Made by a program: the position numbers and the translations under genes. A stretch of DNA of 64,000 nucleotides from Spirochaetales bacterium Spiro_07 (GTDB taxonomy: Bacteria; Spirochaetota; Spirochaetia; Treponematales; Treponemataceae). Below, in pieces: positions 27,649 to 34,865 of this stretch. Each line of letters starts with the position of its first letter. Within the stretch, counting starts at the first letter, position 1. The DNA lies in the NCBI GenBank assembly GCA_001603145.1, contig LVBI01000030.1, positions 39,494-103,493 on the forward strand, written 5' to 3'. The notes under the pieces are model-generated. The model did no database searches. It was given only the letters and a program-made list of their open reading frames with translations, and was not told the origin of the DNA.

Positions 27649-27978
27649 TTAGTCGTTGTCGCTGCCGTATTTTTCCGCTTCCATGCGGCTTTCCTCAACA
27701 GTGAGGGCGGAGAGGGCTTCAGTTATCCAGGCGGGCTGCTCTGCCCATCCTCCGCCGAACGGCAGTGTCTCAAGGTTCTTGGTCATGCAGTAGACGTACC
27801 AACAGATGTAGAACTCGTCCGTCAGATAGCTTTCAGCGTCTTTCTGCATGATGATGATGTCTTTGCCTTCATCGTCCTTTACGCCTGTGACCCACCGCTT
27901 TTTATCCCTCTGGCGCGGCGCAATCTGCGCCTTGTGCACACCGGTCTTTAGGACTCGGTATGCGATCCGGAGTTTTTT
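27649..27978 (-). CDS. Tail assembly chaperone, frameshifted T extension (GT)
   Basis: This reading frame is in the -1 frame relative to the gene before it and is entered through the slippery heptamer A-AAA-AAC (27978-27972). After the shift the chain reads KKLRIAYRVLKTGVHKAQIAPRQRD... and ends at 27649, adding about 109 residues. GTG 27939 is the only in-frame start and has no good ribosome site, so expression by frameshift is likely. The location, between the G frame and the tape measure, fits lambda-type G/GT chaperones, which coat the tape measure during tail assembly. Confidence 0.75.
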   Translation of the reverse strand, partial: KKLRIAYRVLKTGVHKAQIAPRQRDKKRWVTGVKDDEGKDIIIMQKDAESYLTDEFYICWYVYCMTKNLETLPFGGGWAEQPAWITEALSALTVEESRMEAEKYGSDND

Positions 27979-28367
27979 TCGTCGATTTCCGCCTTGTCAA
28001 GCTCCTTGTCGAGGTGCTCGACGATTTCCCTCATCAATGGTTCGAACTCAATCGGCGCGTTGATAAGGTCGCGGGCGTTCGCAATGTTCACTGTGTTGCC
28101 CTTGTCGTCCTGATATGATGCGCCGTGAATTGAATTGACAAGCTCCACGAGCGTCTGCTGCTCGTCGCGCTCGACGACAATCTCCATGTTCTTGATCTTG
28201 CCGTTCGAGTCGGCGATTGCCTTGCTCTGCGGCTTTGAGCGGCAGCGGCTCTTGATGGTGATTGTCGGGGCTTTGTATTTGACGACAATCTGGTCACATG
28301 CCGGAAGATTCTTGTTTCCCATGAATTCAGGAACGAACGTGCGTTCCTTTGAAATTGTTAAAACCAT
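27948..28367 (-). CDS. Tail assembly chaperone, G frame
   Basis: 139 aa protein translated from ATG 28367 with GGAG seven bases upstream. It begins MVLTISKERTFVPEF and includes a helical C-terminal half. Its last codons run GAA-AAA-AAC, giving a -1 slippery site ten codons before the TAA. A short stem (ACTC-GG / CC-GAGT with one bulged C) follows the site. No sequence family is recognised with certainty; the role is inferred from order and frameshift. Confidence 0.75.
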   Translation of the reverse strand: MVLTISKERTFVPEFMGNKNLPACDQIVVKYKAPTITIKSRCRSKPQSKAIADSNGKIKNMEIVVERDEQQTLVELVNSIHGASYQDDKGNTVNIANARDLINAPIEFEPLMREIVEHLDKELDKAEIDEKNSGSHTES

Positions 28368-28392
28368 GTTTTGCTCCTCATAAAAATGCTTT

Positions 28393-28414
28393 CCGGCGGC
28401 GTAAAAACCGCCGG
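28393..28414 (-). promoter_or_regulatory. Hairpin between tail tube and chaperone genes
   Basis: CCGGCGG/CCGCCGG, 7 bp, in the 149-bp gap 28368-28516, with a weak T run about seven bases after it on the minus strand. It may lower downstream expression relative to the abundant tail tube mRNA. The gap also holds a degenerate copy of the tail tube gene's last codons (28430-28446 resembles 28514-28530). Confidence 0.4.
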
Positions 28415-28516
28415 AGTTTTGTTGTTCTGCTTAAGCCGGGATACCGGCGGCGCAAAAGACTGAACTTCTTTTATTGTCCGTGTGCGCCGCCTGCGGGTTT
28501 GCTACGCAAACACCGC

Positions 28517-29221
28517 TTAAGCCGGAATATCCAACGAGTAGAATACCGGGTCGATGCCTGTAAGGCTGAAGTTCGAGTCGTAGCTCTGGGCGCTGCCTGA
28601 ATCTGCGCCGAGCTTCATGCCGTACATGTAAATCTGCGCAAAGATAAAGCTGTCGCGCTCGCCGCCAGACTGAGCCTTGTTGATGTAGCCTATCATGTAC
28701 ATAGACTTGTTGAGCGCGTCAGAAACGGTCACGTTGCCGTCCTTGTCGCGGCGGAATGTCTTGACAGTGCGGTCAATCATGCCGTCTGCTTCATCGGTGA
28801 TGCCCTGGATGAAAAGCTGCTTGCATGTGCCGGACGCGTCCTTTTTGCCGGGGCGTGCTTTCTTCCAGCCGTCGGCAAGAACTGTTGTGTCAACCTTGTC
28901 CTGAGAGATGTCGATTGACCAGCCGCCGCAGTCTGCAAGCTGCTGAAGCACGAGCTTCTTAACCTTGTCGCCGGCGGCAAGCACTTCCGTGCCGATTGCC
29001 GGGTACATTTCGCCGACGCGCATCTTTACAGGGAAGAACGAATTGGCGGCCATTGCTTCGATAAGATAGAAGCCTGCTCCGCCCTGGTCTCCGGCTGCAC
29101 CGCCAGCAAGCTCGTCAAGAGACTTTGCGCCGTCGCCTTCAATGACTTCTGCCGAAAGGTCGCCTGAATAAATCTGTGCATCGTCTCCGATAAGACGCTT
29201 GATTTCCCGTTTTTCACTCAT
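28517..29221 (-). CDS. Probable major tail tube protein
   Basis: The 234 aa protein is beta-rich and of the size of siphophage tube proteins. It contains GGWSIDISQDKVDTTVLADGW and ends SLTGIDPVFYSLDIPA. No named family is certain; the call rests on size, composition and position two genes before the tail chaperones and downstream of the tail completion genes. Its ATG overlaps the 3' end of the preceding 55-codon gene (GATGAGTGA), so translation is coupled. Confidence 0.65.
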   Translation of the reverse strand: MSEKREIKRLIGDDAQIYSGDLSAEVIEGDGAKSLDELAGGAAGDQGGAGFYLIEAMAANSFFPVKMRVGEMYPAIGTEVLAAGDKVKKLVLQQLADCGGWSIDISQDKVDTTVLADGWKKARPGKKDASGTCKQLFIQGITDEADGMIDRTVKTFRRDKDGNVTVSDALNKSMYMIGYINKAQSGGERDSFIFAQIYMYGMKLGADSGSAQSYDSNFSLTGIDPVFYSLDIPA

Positions 29222-29381
29222 CTTTCTTGCCCTCGCTTTTCTTGAATTCCGGCTGCGCCTTGTGTGCAGCCTGTGCGCCGTCCTGTGGTTTTTTCTCCGG
29301 CGTTATCTGCTTTCCGTCAACGGTCTCTGTTTTCTTGAACATGCGGCCGTCGCGTGTCTCATACTCGACCTGATTTTTCAT
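29214..29381 (-). CDS. Small phage protein, 55 aa
   Basis: A short, highly charged protein (begins MKNQVEYETRDGRMFKK, ends FKKSEGKKDE). It has AGGAGG eight bases before the ATG, an ATGA overlap with the upstream gene and an 8-bp overlap with the tail tube gene. Such tight packing supports real translation. Function unknown; several siphophages carry a small basic gene between tail completion and tube genes. Confidence 0.75.
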   Translation of the reverse strand: MKNQVEYETRDGRMFKKTETVDGKQITPEKKPQDGAQAAHKAQPEFKKSEGKKDE

Positions 29382-29821
29382 GCTTCCTCCTTCGGGAAAG
29401 ATATGATGCAGATTCTGTCATCCTGCACGTCCTGCACTGCCGTGCTGTCAGGGCTGTCGATGAACGAATCTTCTTCCGATATGGCTGTGACAATCCGTGT
29501 GTTCGCTATTGCTTTGCCTTCCGCGTCTTCAAGTCTGATTTCCTGCGAACCTTCTACAAGGTAGCTGTCAAGCTTTTCGATTGCGTCACATGCAAGCTCA
29601 AGGCCGGTAAGGCTTTCTGCAGTGCCGCTTACGGAAACGCGGATGCGCGCCGAGCGCGTGCCGTATGTTCCGCGCGGCTTTGACGGAAGCCATGTCTTGA
29701 GCAGCGACACCTTGATTATCACGCCCTTTTCGTCAACGCTCGACGGCGTGACGACAACTTTTTCCTGCACGGCGCGTTCAAGCTGCTGTGCGAACAGGTT
29801 GAGCACTTCATACGTTTTCAT
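29378..29821 (-). CDS. Probable tail terminator / completion protein
   Basis: 147 aa, no certain family. It has the size and mixed alpha/beta pattern of tail terminator (gpU-like) proteins, with N-terminal helix LNLFAQQLERAVQEKV followed by strands. It overlaps the virion morphogenesis gene by 4 bp upstream and the 55-aa gene downstream. The role is inferred from order: head-completion genes precede it and the tail tube follows. Confidence 0.5.
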   Translation of the reverse strand: MKTYEVLNLFAQQLERAVQEKVVVTPSSVDEKGVIIKVSLLKTWLPSKPRGTYGTRSARIRVSVSGTAESLTGLELACDAIEKLDSYLVEGSQEIRLEDAEGKAIANTRIVTAISEEDSFIDSPDSTAVQDVQDDRICIISFPKEEA

Positions 29822-30393
29822 GTTTTCGGTGCAATCTCCTGCATTATCAGTTTCACTTCGTAATCCGAAAGGTAGAAGAATTCGCGCTTGGGGATTACGA
29901 CAGACTTTTTAAGGTAATAGACCACGCGCGGTTTGCCTTTCGTGTCTGACGAGCTGTAGCAAACAGTCCGCCCGATGCGGAAAACCGACGCGCCGTTCGA
30001 GCGCAAGCCTGATAGCACGTCACCGGGCTTTTTGCCGTAGGTGCGCTCAAGTTTACGTGCATACGGTGACGGAATGAACAGCCAGTTTTTCTTTGCCGTA
30101 ATCGTTCCGCCGTTGTTGTGAAGCGGCGCGTACTTTGCAGCCGTACCGACCGATACAGTTTCGCGCCCTGTCACCTCATAGGTGATTGAATCGCGCAAGC
30201 TTCCTGTGTCCTGAAGCGGCTTGCCTTTTCCGCGGTAGCCTTCGGTTGCGGCAGAAAGCGGGCTCATTCCCTCGCTCCGGTAGATGTGCTGCCGGATAAA
30301 GCTTTCCGCCATCGCGCCCGCCTTGTGCACGCGGTTCATGTCGCTCAAATCTCTGCTAAGGTTTTCGAGCGTGCCGATTGCATCGTCCGCCAC
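29818..30393 (-). CDS. Phage virion morphogenesis protein (Mu gpG-like)
   Basis: 191 aa with the pattern seen in Mu G and HK97 gp10-type proteins: GKPLQDTGSLRDSITYEV, GTAAKYAPLHNNGGTI, and a final PKREFFYLSDYEV segment. These act in tail completion or at the head-tail joint. It starts 3 bp after the DUF1320-like gene and overlaps the next by 4 bp. Confidence 0.8.
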   Translation of the reverse strand: MADDAIGTLENLSRDLSDMNRVHKAGAMAESFIRQHIYRSEGMSPLSAATEGYRGKGKPLQDTGSLRDSITYEVTGRETVSVGTAAKYAPLHNNGGTITAKKNWLFIPSPYARKLERTYGKKPGDVLSGLRSNGASVFRIGRTVCYSSSDTKGKPRVVYYLKKSVVIPKREFFYLSDYEVKLIMQEIAPKT

Positions 30394-30396
30394 AGC

Positions 30397-30903
30397 CTAG
30401 CCCCTGTGCAGCGCGCGGCGGTAATCCGTGAAGCGCGCGTGTTTCTTCGGTCTGGCTACGGCAACGCCGGTCTGCACCGTGCGCACCGAATCATCCTCGC
30501 CGTCGGGGAACTTGCCGAAAGCCGCGATTATGAGGTCTTTGGCAAGTATGCGGTATTCGCGCCCCGCTTCTTCGTGGCCGAGCGCGATGTGCAGCTCATA
30601 GACCGTGTAAAGCAGGACGATTTCGCGCACGACCTTGTTGTCAAGGTCAAACTGCACGGCAAGATAGCGGAAGATGGCGCCGGCGCGAATCTGCGCACGT
30701 TGAACCGCGCGGAGCGTCGTGTCGTCGCTCGATTCCGAAAGCTGCTTGTACAGGCTTGCGCTCAGGCGGGCGCGGATTTCATCCGCCGTGATGGCAGTGC
30801 CGAAAGGCTCGAACATTGTTGCAGGGTTTTCGGCCTGCCCTGTTGCCGTCTGCGCCGGTATGTCTGTTATGTCAATCGGGTCTGGAATTCCGCCGTCTGC
30901 CAT
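30397..30903 (-). CDS. Probable head-tail connector, DUF1320/gp36-like (Mu gpJ position)
   Basis: 168 aa, largely helical; the middle (EIRARLSASLYKQLSESSD through LHIALGHEEAGREYRILAKDLI) resembles the DUF1320/gp36 helical connector fold. The first gene downstream of the capsid gene in Mu-like phages is of this kind. An 89-bp gap separates it from the capsid gene and contains a host-type palindromic repeat. Confidence 0.6.
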   Translation of the reverse strand: MADGGIPDPIDITDIPAQTATGQAENPATMFEPFGTAITADEIRARLSASLYKQLSESSDDTTLRAVQRAQIRAGAIFRYLAVQFDLDNKVVREIVLLYTVYELHIALGHEEAGREYRILAKDLIIAAFGKFPDGEDDSVRTVQTGVAVARPKKHARFTDYRRALHRG

Positions 30904-30925
30904 TTTCCGAATTTTCCTCTTTCAG

Positions 30926-30961
30926 TTTATAGATTGCCGCATCAAGTGCGGCAATGACACT
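30926..30961. repeat. Dispersed palindromic repeat inside the prophage
   Basis: These 36 bp (tttatagattgccgcatcaa..., centre gccgca/tgcggc, ending aatgacact) are identical to 58841-58876 in the host chromosome. A second partial unit (atgcggcaatgaca) follows at 30967-30980. It lies between the capsid and connector genes of the late operon. Confidence 0.85.
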
Positions 30962-30992
30962 GCTCCATGCGGCAATGACACCGCTTTGTGCA

Positions 30993-31979
30993 CTAAGCTA
31001 CGGTTACTGTCTGTTCGCCCATCTTAGAGACGGCAACGGCAGGAACAATCTTGCTTGAGCCGACAATCTTCACGCCGTCAGGGTCTTTCTTGTAGACCGG
31101 CTTTGCGAAGAAAGGCATAGGCGCAAGCTTTGCATCCAAATCATCAAGCGCGCAGTAGAAAAGCTTGCCTGTGTTTGCAGCATCGAACGTGCGCACCTTG
31201 CCGTCAGCAAGAATCGGCGTTGCCGTTGTTGCAAGCGGCAGCGTGTATGTGGTCGCGCCGGTCAAGATGTGGTACTTGCCGAAAAGAATCATTCCTTCCG
31301 GTGTCCAGACGACAGGCGCTGTTGAGCCGGAAGCAATCACGATGTCGCAAACCTTTGAATAGACATTTGAAGCCAACATGAAGCGAACCTGGCCGCCGGA
31401 AAGCGCGGCCTGCTTTGTGTAGAGGTCTTCAAGCCATGTCTGCAAGCCCGCAAGGTTCGCGGTCTTGATACTGGCAGTCTTGAAGTCTTTCGGCGAGCCG
31501 AGGTCAAGCTCGAAGCTTGTGGTTGCGCCGTTCTCGTCCTTGATAGGGAACTTGATTTTGCCGCCGAATGCCTGGCGTGTCATAATCTCAGAAGAGAGCA
31601 CGACTGAATCGCGGAGCTCTGCGATGCGGTCATTCATCTCTGCCTGGATTGATTCGGCATCGCCTGAAGCAATGAGGTCGTTGATGTCGCGGGCAGAGAG
31701 GAATGTTGACGGCTTGAGCTCGCAAGGCTCGATGATTGTGCGCTTCTTGCCTGTTCCGTCGATTGAAACGGAAGAGCCGCCGCGGGCTGTGAGCGGAACT
31801 GCTCCGATTGCGCCGGTCACTTCTTCAAGCGAAAGGAACGGCGAAGCCTTCTGCTTGCGTGCGGCTGCCGGAAAGAGCAGATCCATCATCGGTGTCTGCA
31901 ATTTGGGCAGACCTGTAACAACGTCGGCTACTGCCTGACGTGTGAAAAACTTATTGATTGTTCCTTCGTACTTAATCAT
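30993..31979 (-). CDS. Major capsid protein (gpE family)
   Basis: 328 aa subunit of the icosahedral shell, HK97 fold, of the lambda-E/PF03864 kind. Recognised by the N-terminal NKFFTRQAVADVVTGLPKLQ, the block KKRTIIEPCELKPSTFLSARDIN, and the C-terminal half with FASNVYSK-like and DGKVRTFDAANTGKLFYCALDDLD elements. It follows the decoration gene by 20 bp. Lambda-type capsid plus decoration protein instead of Mu gpT fits the transposable siphophages. Confidence 0.88.
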   Translation of the reverse strand: MIKYEGTINKFFTRQAVADVVTGLPKLQTPMMDLLFPAAARKQKASPFLSLEEVTGAIGAVPLTARGGSSVSIDGTGKKRTIIEPCELKPSTFLSARDINDLIASGDAESIQAEMNDRIAELRDSVVLSSEIMTRQAFGGKIKFPIKDENGATTSFELDLGSPKDFKTASIKTANLAGLQTWLEDLYTKQAALSGGQVRFMLASNVYSKVCDIVIASGSTAPVVWTPEGMILFGKYHILTGATTYTLPLATTATPILADGKVRTFDAANTGKLFYCALDDLDAKLAPMPFFAKPVYKKDPDGVKIVGSSKIVPAVAVSKMGEQTVTVA

Positions 31980-31999
31980 AGCTTTTTCTCCTTTTGTGC

Positions 32000-32356
32000 C
32001 TATTCTGATTCAGCGAATGCGCCTGTTGCGTAGATGCCGCGTGCGCGGAGTTTTGCGCGGACTGCTTCCGGCGCTGCTTCGCCGGCAAGCAGAAGCTTTT
32101 CAGCGCGGACTGTGCCGTGAACACAGACGTTGAGGGCTGTGTCCTTTGTCTTTTCATCAAAGTCTTCAAGCAGAACTGCGTCATAGGCGGTGTCTGCCGC
32201 TGCGCCTTTCTTATAGCCTGTAGCCGTTGCAACGAGCACGTCACCGACCTTGAGCCCTGTGATGTTGTCCTGCATCTTTGCTGTTTCGACGATGTGATGG
32301 TCGCCTGTAAGCACTGTCTCGTGCTTTGTTTCGATTGTTCCTACAACTCCGTTCAT
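32000..32356 (-). CDS. Head decoration protein (gpD-like)
   Basis: 118 aa, matching the small trimeric proteins that cement expanded capsids: beta-rich, containing ITGLKVGDVLVATATGYKKG and ALNVCVHGTVRAEKLL. Its place between protease/scaffold and capsid genes is the standard one. Seven-base spacing from GGAG to the ATG is visible upstream. Confidence 0.8.
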   Translation of the reverse strand: MNGVVGTIETKHETVLTGDHHIVETAKMQDNITGLKVGDVLVATATGYKKGAAADTAYDAVLLEDFDEKTKDTALNVCVHGTVRAEKLLLAGEAAPEAVRAKLRARGIYATGAFAESE

Positions 32357-32366
32357 GGCGTTCTCC

Positions 32367-33269
32367 TTACATTTTTTCCATCATGGAAGTATAGTTCTTG
32401 CGCTGCTGCCCTTCGGCGGCGGCGGTGTCTGAAAGGTTCATTTCGCCCGGCTCGACAGGGAGCTTGATGTGCGAAAAGATTTCTGAGAGCACTGCGACAG
32501 GGCTTTCTTTTTTTGTGCCGCCGTCTGCATCAGAAAGCTCGATTGTGCGGCCGCTTTCAAAAGCGTCGCAAAGGTTCAGAAGCTTTGCTGTGTCGCCTTC
32601 GGGAATCTTTCCGGCGGCGGCTTTCTTGAGCTGTTCCTTTTCAGCTTCAAGGCGGTTTCTGGCGCTGTCGGCAAGCAGCTTTTCGTTCGCTTCGTTGGCT
32701 GCCTTGAGCCGTGCGTTTTCTTCCTGCATGGCTTTGATTTCTTCTTCTGTCATAGAAGTTTTCTCCTTTTTTGGTTTTGTATCAGAAAGGTACAGACGCG
32801 CTGCGCCTGCTGACGGCATTTGAATAAAGTCGTCTTCGTCGGATGCGGCGACTTTTTCGGGCGTGGCTTTGTCGAGCGCTTCGCCTATGCTTTTTTTGAG
32901 GTCTTTGATTGCGGGCGGCTGCTCGCCGAGATAAGCAAGGTGATGAAGATACATCTTGCCGTCGGAAGCGCGTTTTTTCGCGCCGATGGAAACATCGGGA
33001 AAGTAGCCCTGTTCAACGGCATCATAAAGAACGTCGTGTTCTTCGATTTCACCTGTGAGGGATTTTTCCTTTTCGTCGTAGCTGACCGAAACGACGTTGC
33101 CGAGTCTTGGGCTTGCGGCGTCCGCCCAGTGCCCGAACTGTATCGGGGCTGTCTTTTGGTCTGGGAACGTTTCGGCGATTTCGCGCAGGTCTTTTTCGGT
33201 TACGACAATCGGATTGTCCGTTGAGCCGAATATGCCGACCTTTGCAAGTTCTCGTTTTCTTGTTTTCAT
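32367..33269 (-). CDS. Prohead protease with C-terminal scaffold (Mu gpI/Z-like)
   Basis: First gene of the left late operon, 300 aa. Residues 1-160 are the Mu-I type protease (VGIFGSTDNPIVVTEKDLREIAETF, APIQFGHWADAASPRLG, FPDVSIGA, LAYLGEQPPAIKDL). Residues about 173-300 are a Glu/Lys-rich coiled scaffold. An in-frame internal ATG at 32753 with GGAG upstream would yield a separate 128-aa scaffold, as Mu does with Z. The mRNA seems to start at or next to the ATG: a -10 box TATGCT ends six bases before it and there is no ribosome site. Confidence 0.85.
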   Translation of the reverse strand: MKTRKRELAKVGIFGSTDNPIVVTEKDLREIAETFPDQKTAPIQFGHWADAASPRLGNVVSVSYDEKEKSLTGEIEEHDVLYDAVEQGYFPDVSIGAKKRASDGKMYLHHLAYLGEQPPAIKDLKKSIGEALDKATPEKVAASDEDDFIQMPSAGAARLYLSDTKPKKEKTSMTEEEIKAMQEENARLKAANEANEKLLADSARNRLEAEKEQLKKAAAGKIPEGDTAKLLNLCDAFESGRTIELSDADGGTKKESPVAVLSEIFSHIKLPVEPGEMNLSDTAAAEGQQRKNYTSMMEKM

Positions 33270-33317
33270 AACTAAAGCATAGCGGTGTTTTGTTTGTGTT
33301 TCTTGAATTCTGGCACA
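33270..33317 (-). promoter_or_regulatory. Late promoter 2 (drives capsid and tail operon)
   Basis: On the minus strand: TGTGCCAGAATTCAAGA (33317-33301), 18 nt, then C-TATGCT-TTAGTT-ATG. The 17-mer is identical to that at 51426-51410, and the distances to the -10 box and the ATG are the same. No -35 box at normal spacing, so an activator is probably needed. Confidence 0.85.
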
Positions 33318-33383
33318 GTGGTTTTGCGGCGGTTTATGAGTGTTTGAAGGCTGTTAAAATGGTTTTTGAAACGGACAAAAAAA

Positions 33384-33412
33384 AGCCCCGGAGGCTGTGC
33401 ACCTTCGGGGCT
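33384..33412 (-). terminator. Terminator of the immunity operon (ImmA/cyclase)
   Basis: Minus-strand stem AGCCCCGAAGG/CCTCCGGGGCT (11 bp with one G-U pair) followed by TTTTTTTT. It lies 26 bp past the cyclase stop and insulates the lysogenic operon from late promoter 2. Confidence 0.92.
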
Positions 33413-33437
33413 GCGGATTACGGTAGGTTGTCTGTTA

Positions 33438-34352
33438 TTATGGTTCGGCAATAATTTCATCGCCGCTTGAATAGAAAAGACCTTCGTATTCTTTAAATCC
33501 TTTATTATCGTCTTTTGTTTTTGAGGCTTCTTTAGCAACCTGCTGCTCTGCTGTTCTTGTCAGTTGTATAGTTTTACAAAGCTCTTCTTTGCCTTTTAAG
33601 TAAGTCGGAATGTTTCTGCCGATGCGAGAAACTTTGCCGTCAAAATCTTCACTCATGTTCAGATAATGTTTTTCAATATACGCATCAAGGCTTGTTTTGT
33701 TGCAAGGGTTTTTCATGTAATCATATTCTTCTGTTTTTACGTCTTTTAACTTAAGAACGAATATCGGGTATTTCTTATTTCCAAGCACGCCTTTCAGGTT
33801 TTCAGACTTTAAGTAATATAAAGACGACTGCAACGAATCAAAGCCGTTCACCAAATCTGCAACTTCTACAGATATTGCTATTTCTTCTTTTGCTGCATAC
33901 TTTCCAAGGCGGAAGCCACAATCTATAGACGGTCCGATAAAATCGAACTTGTTGCAATCATCTTCTTTTATTTTTCTGTCGATAAAAGGAACTTGTCCCG
34001 TCCAGACACAACCTTTTACGTCAAGCTTGTCTTTTGAGATATACCAGTCTTCAAGAGTCTTTTTAAATGCTGTTACAATACATGGGATTTCGTTTTCCTG
34101 AGTGATTTCCATATAAAACAGAATTTCATCTCCGGCATGTTTCCAGACAATAACATTATCCGGTAAATATCTTAGGTTTCCCTGATAGTCATATTCTGCT
34201 TCCAGATGTTTTTTGAATTCATCTGGAAAAGAAACATAAAAATCAGTAAAAACATTGTACCAGTCAATTGGAGAGTCTTTGCCGTATTTGAGGGCTGTTG
34301 AACCTATGACATCAACACTAAGGAACAGGAATAACTGAGGAGCGTTAGTCAT
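33438..34352 (-). CDS. Class III nucleotidyl cyclase encoded in the phage immunity region
   Basis: 304 aa. The N-terminal ~200 residues carry the class III cyclase core: metal aspartates Asp14 in FLSVDVIGST and Asp75 in KHAGDEI, with Lys71 at the base-recognition position. SIDCGFRLGKYA has Asp144/Arg148 where ordinary cyclases have Asn-x3-Arg. No transmembrane, HAMP or receptor domain precedes the core, so it is a soluble enzyme. The last ~100 residues have no recognised fold. The ATG directly follows the ImmA stop (TAAATG), so the two are coupled. The layout recalls Pycsar-type pyrimidine cyclases; the product nucleotide is unknown. Confidence 0.75.
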   Translation of the reverse strand: MTNAPQLFLFLSVDVIGSTALKYGKDSPIDWYNVFTDFYVSFPDEFKKHLEAEYDYQGNLRYLPDNVIVWKHAGDEILFYMEITQENEIPCIVTAFKKTLEDWYISKDKLDVKGCVWTGQVPFIDRKIKEDDCNKFDFIGPSIDCGFRLGKYAAKEEIAISVEVADLVNGFDSLQSSLYYLKSENLKGVLGNKKYPIFVLKLKDVKTEEYDYMKNPCNKTSLDAYIEKHYLNMSEDFDGKVSRIGRNIPTYLKGKEELCKTIQLTRTAEQQVAKEASKTKDDNKGFKEYEGLFYSSGDEIIAEP

Positions 34353-34865
34353 TTATTGCTTTTTTTTCAATCCGAGGTTTACACAACGCCAGTCCATTGC
34401 CGTCAATGAAACTTTGAACGCTTCAGCCAATGCAGAAATGTTTCCGTCTTTTTCTGAATACAGCTCCCTTACTTTTTTTTCTGGCATTAAAAAAGCTGCG
34501 GCAAAAGAATTTGCTTCTCTTTCAGTTTCGTCAATATCATCTGAACGGTTTGCGTTTATCTCAATCTGACCAAGTTTCGAGTGCAGGAAATAATGACCAA
34601 GTTCATGGGCAATGGTAAAAACATCCCTTATGTGTGACGTTGCCTTTGACAGATAAATTGTAAAGTCATCCTTTCCCCTGACTACAATAGAACCGCCGAC
34701 AGAATCTTTTGGGCTGTCTGTGTATAGTATTTCGCCATGCAGTTGATTTTTGACATATTCAATAATATCAGTTTCGCCGGGCTTGTAAGAAGTTTTTTCG
34801 GCAAACATTTCTGCCAGTTCGTGAATCTGTTGTCTACTGAGATTGGTAGATTTCAGTTTATCCAT
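34353..34865 (-). CDS. ImmA/IrrE-family metallopeptidase
   Basis: 170 aa zinc protease with HELGH (87-91) and EREANSFAAAFLMP (115-128, third ligand Glu117), typical of ImmA/IrrE. These proteins cleave or release phage and mobile-element repressors. AGGGGG precedes the ATG, and a promoter with TATAAT (34908-34913) and TTCACA (34932-34937), 18-bp spacer, lies upstream, so the operon has its own promoter and is not merely read through from the repressor. Candidate substrates are the S24 repressor encoded 363 bp upstream or the cyclase partner. Confidence 0.88.
   Translation of the reverse strand: MDKLKSTNLSRQQIHELAEMFAEKTSYKPGETDIIEYVKNQLHGEILYTDSPKDSVGGSIVVRGKDDFTIYLSKATSHIRDVFTIAHELGHYFLHSKLGQIEINANRSDDIDETEREANSFAAAFLMPEKKVRELYSEKDGNISALAEAFKVSLTAMDWRCVNLGLKKKQ

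Noticed and set aside
33438..34352. Calling the phage cyclase a Pycsar uridylate or cytidylate cyclase outright
   Set aside because: Only the class III core is visible; nucleotide specificity cannot be read safely, and the usual TIR or membrane effector is absent.
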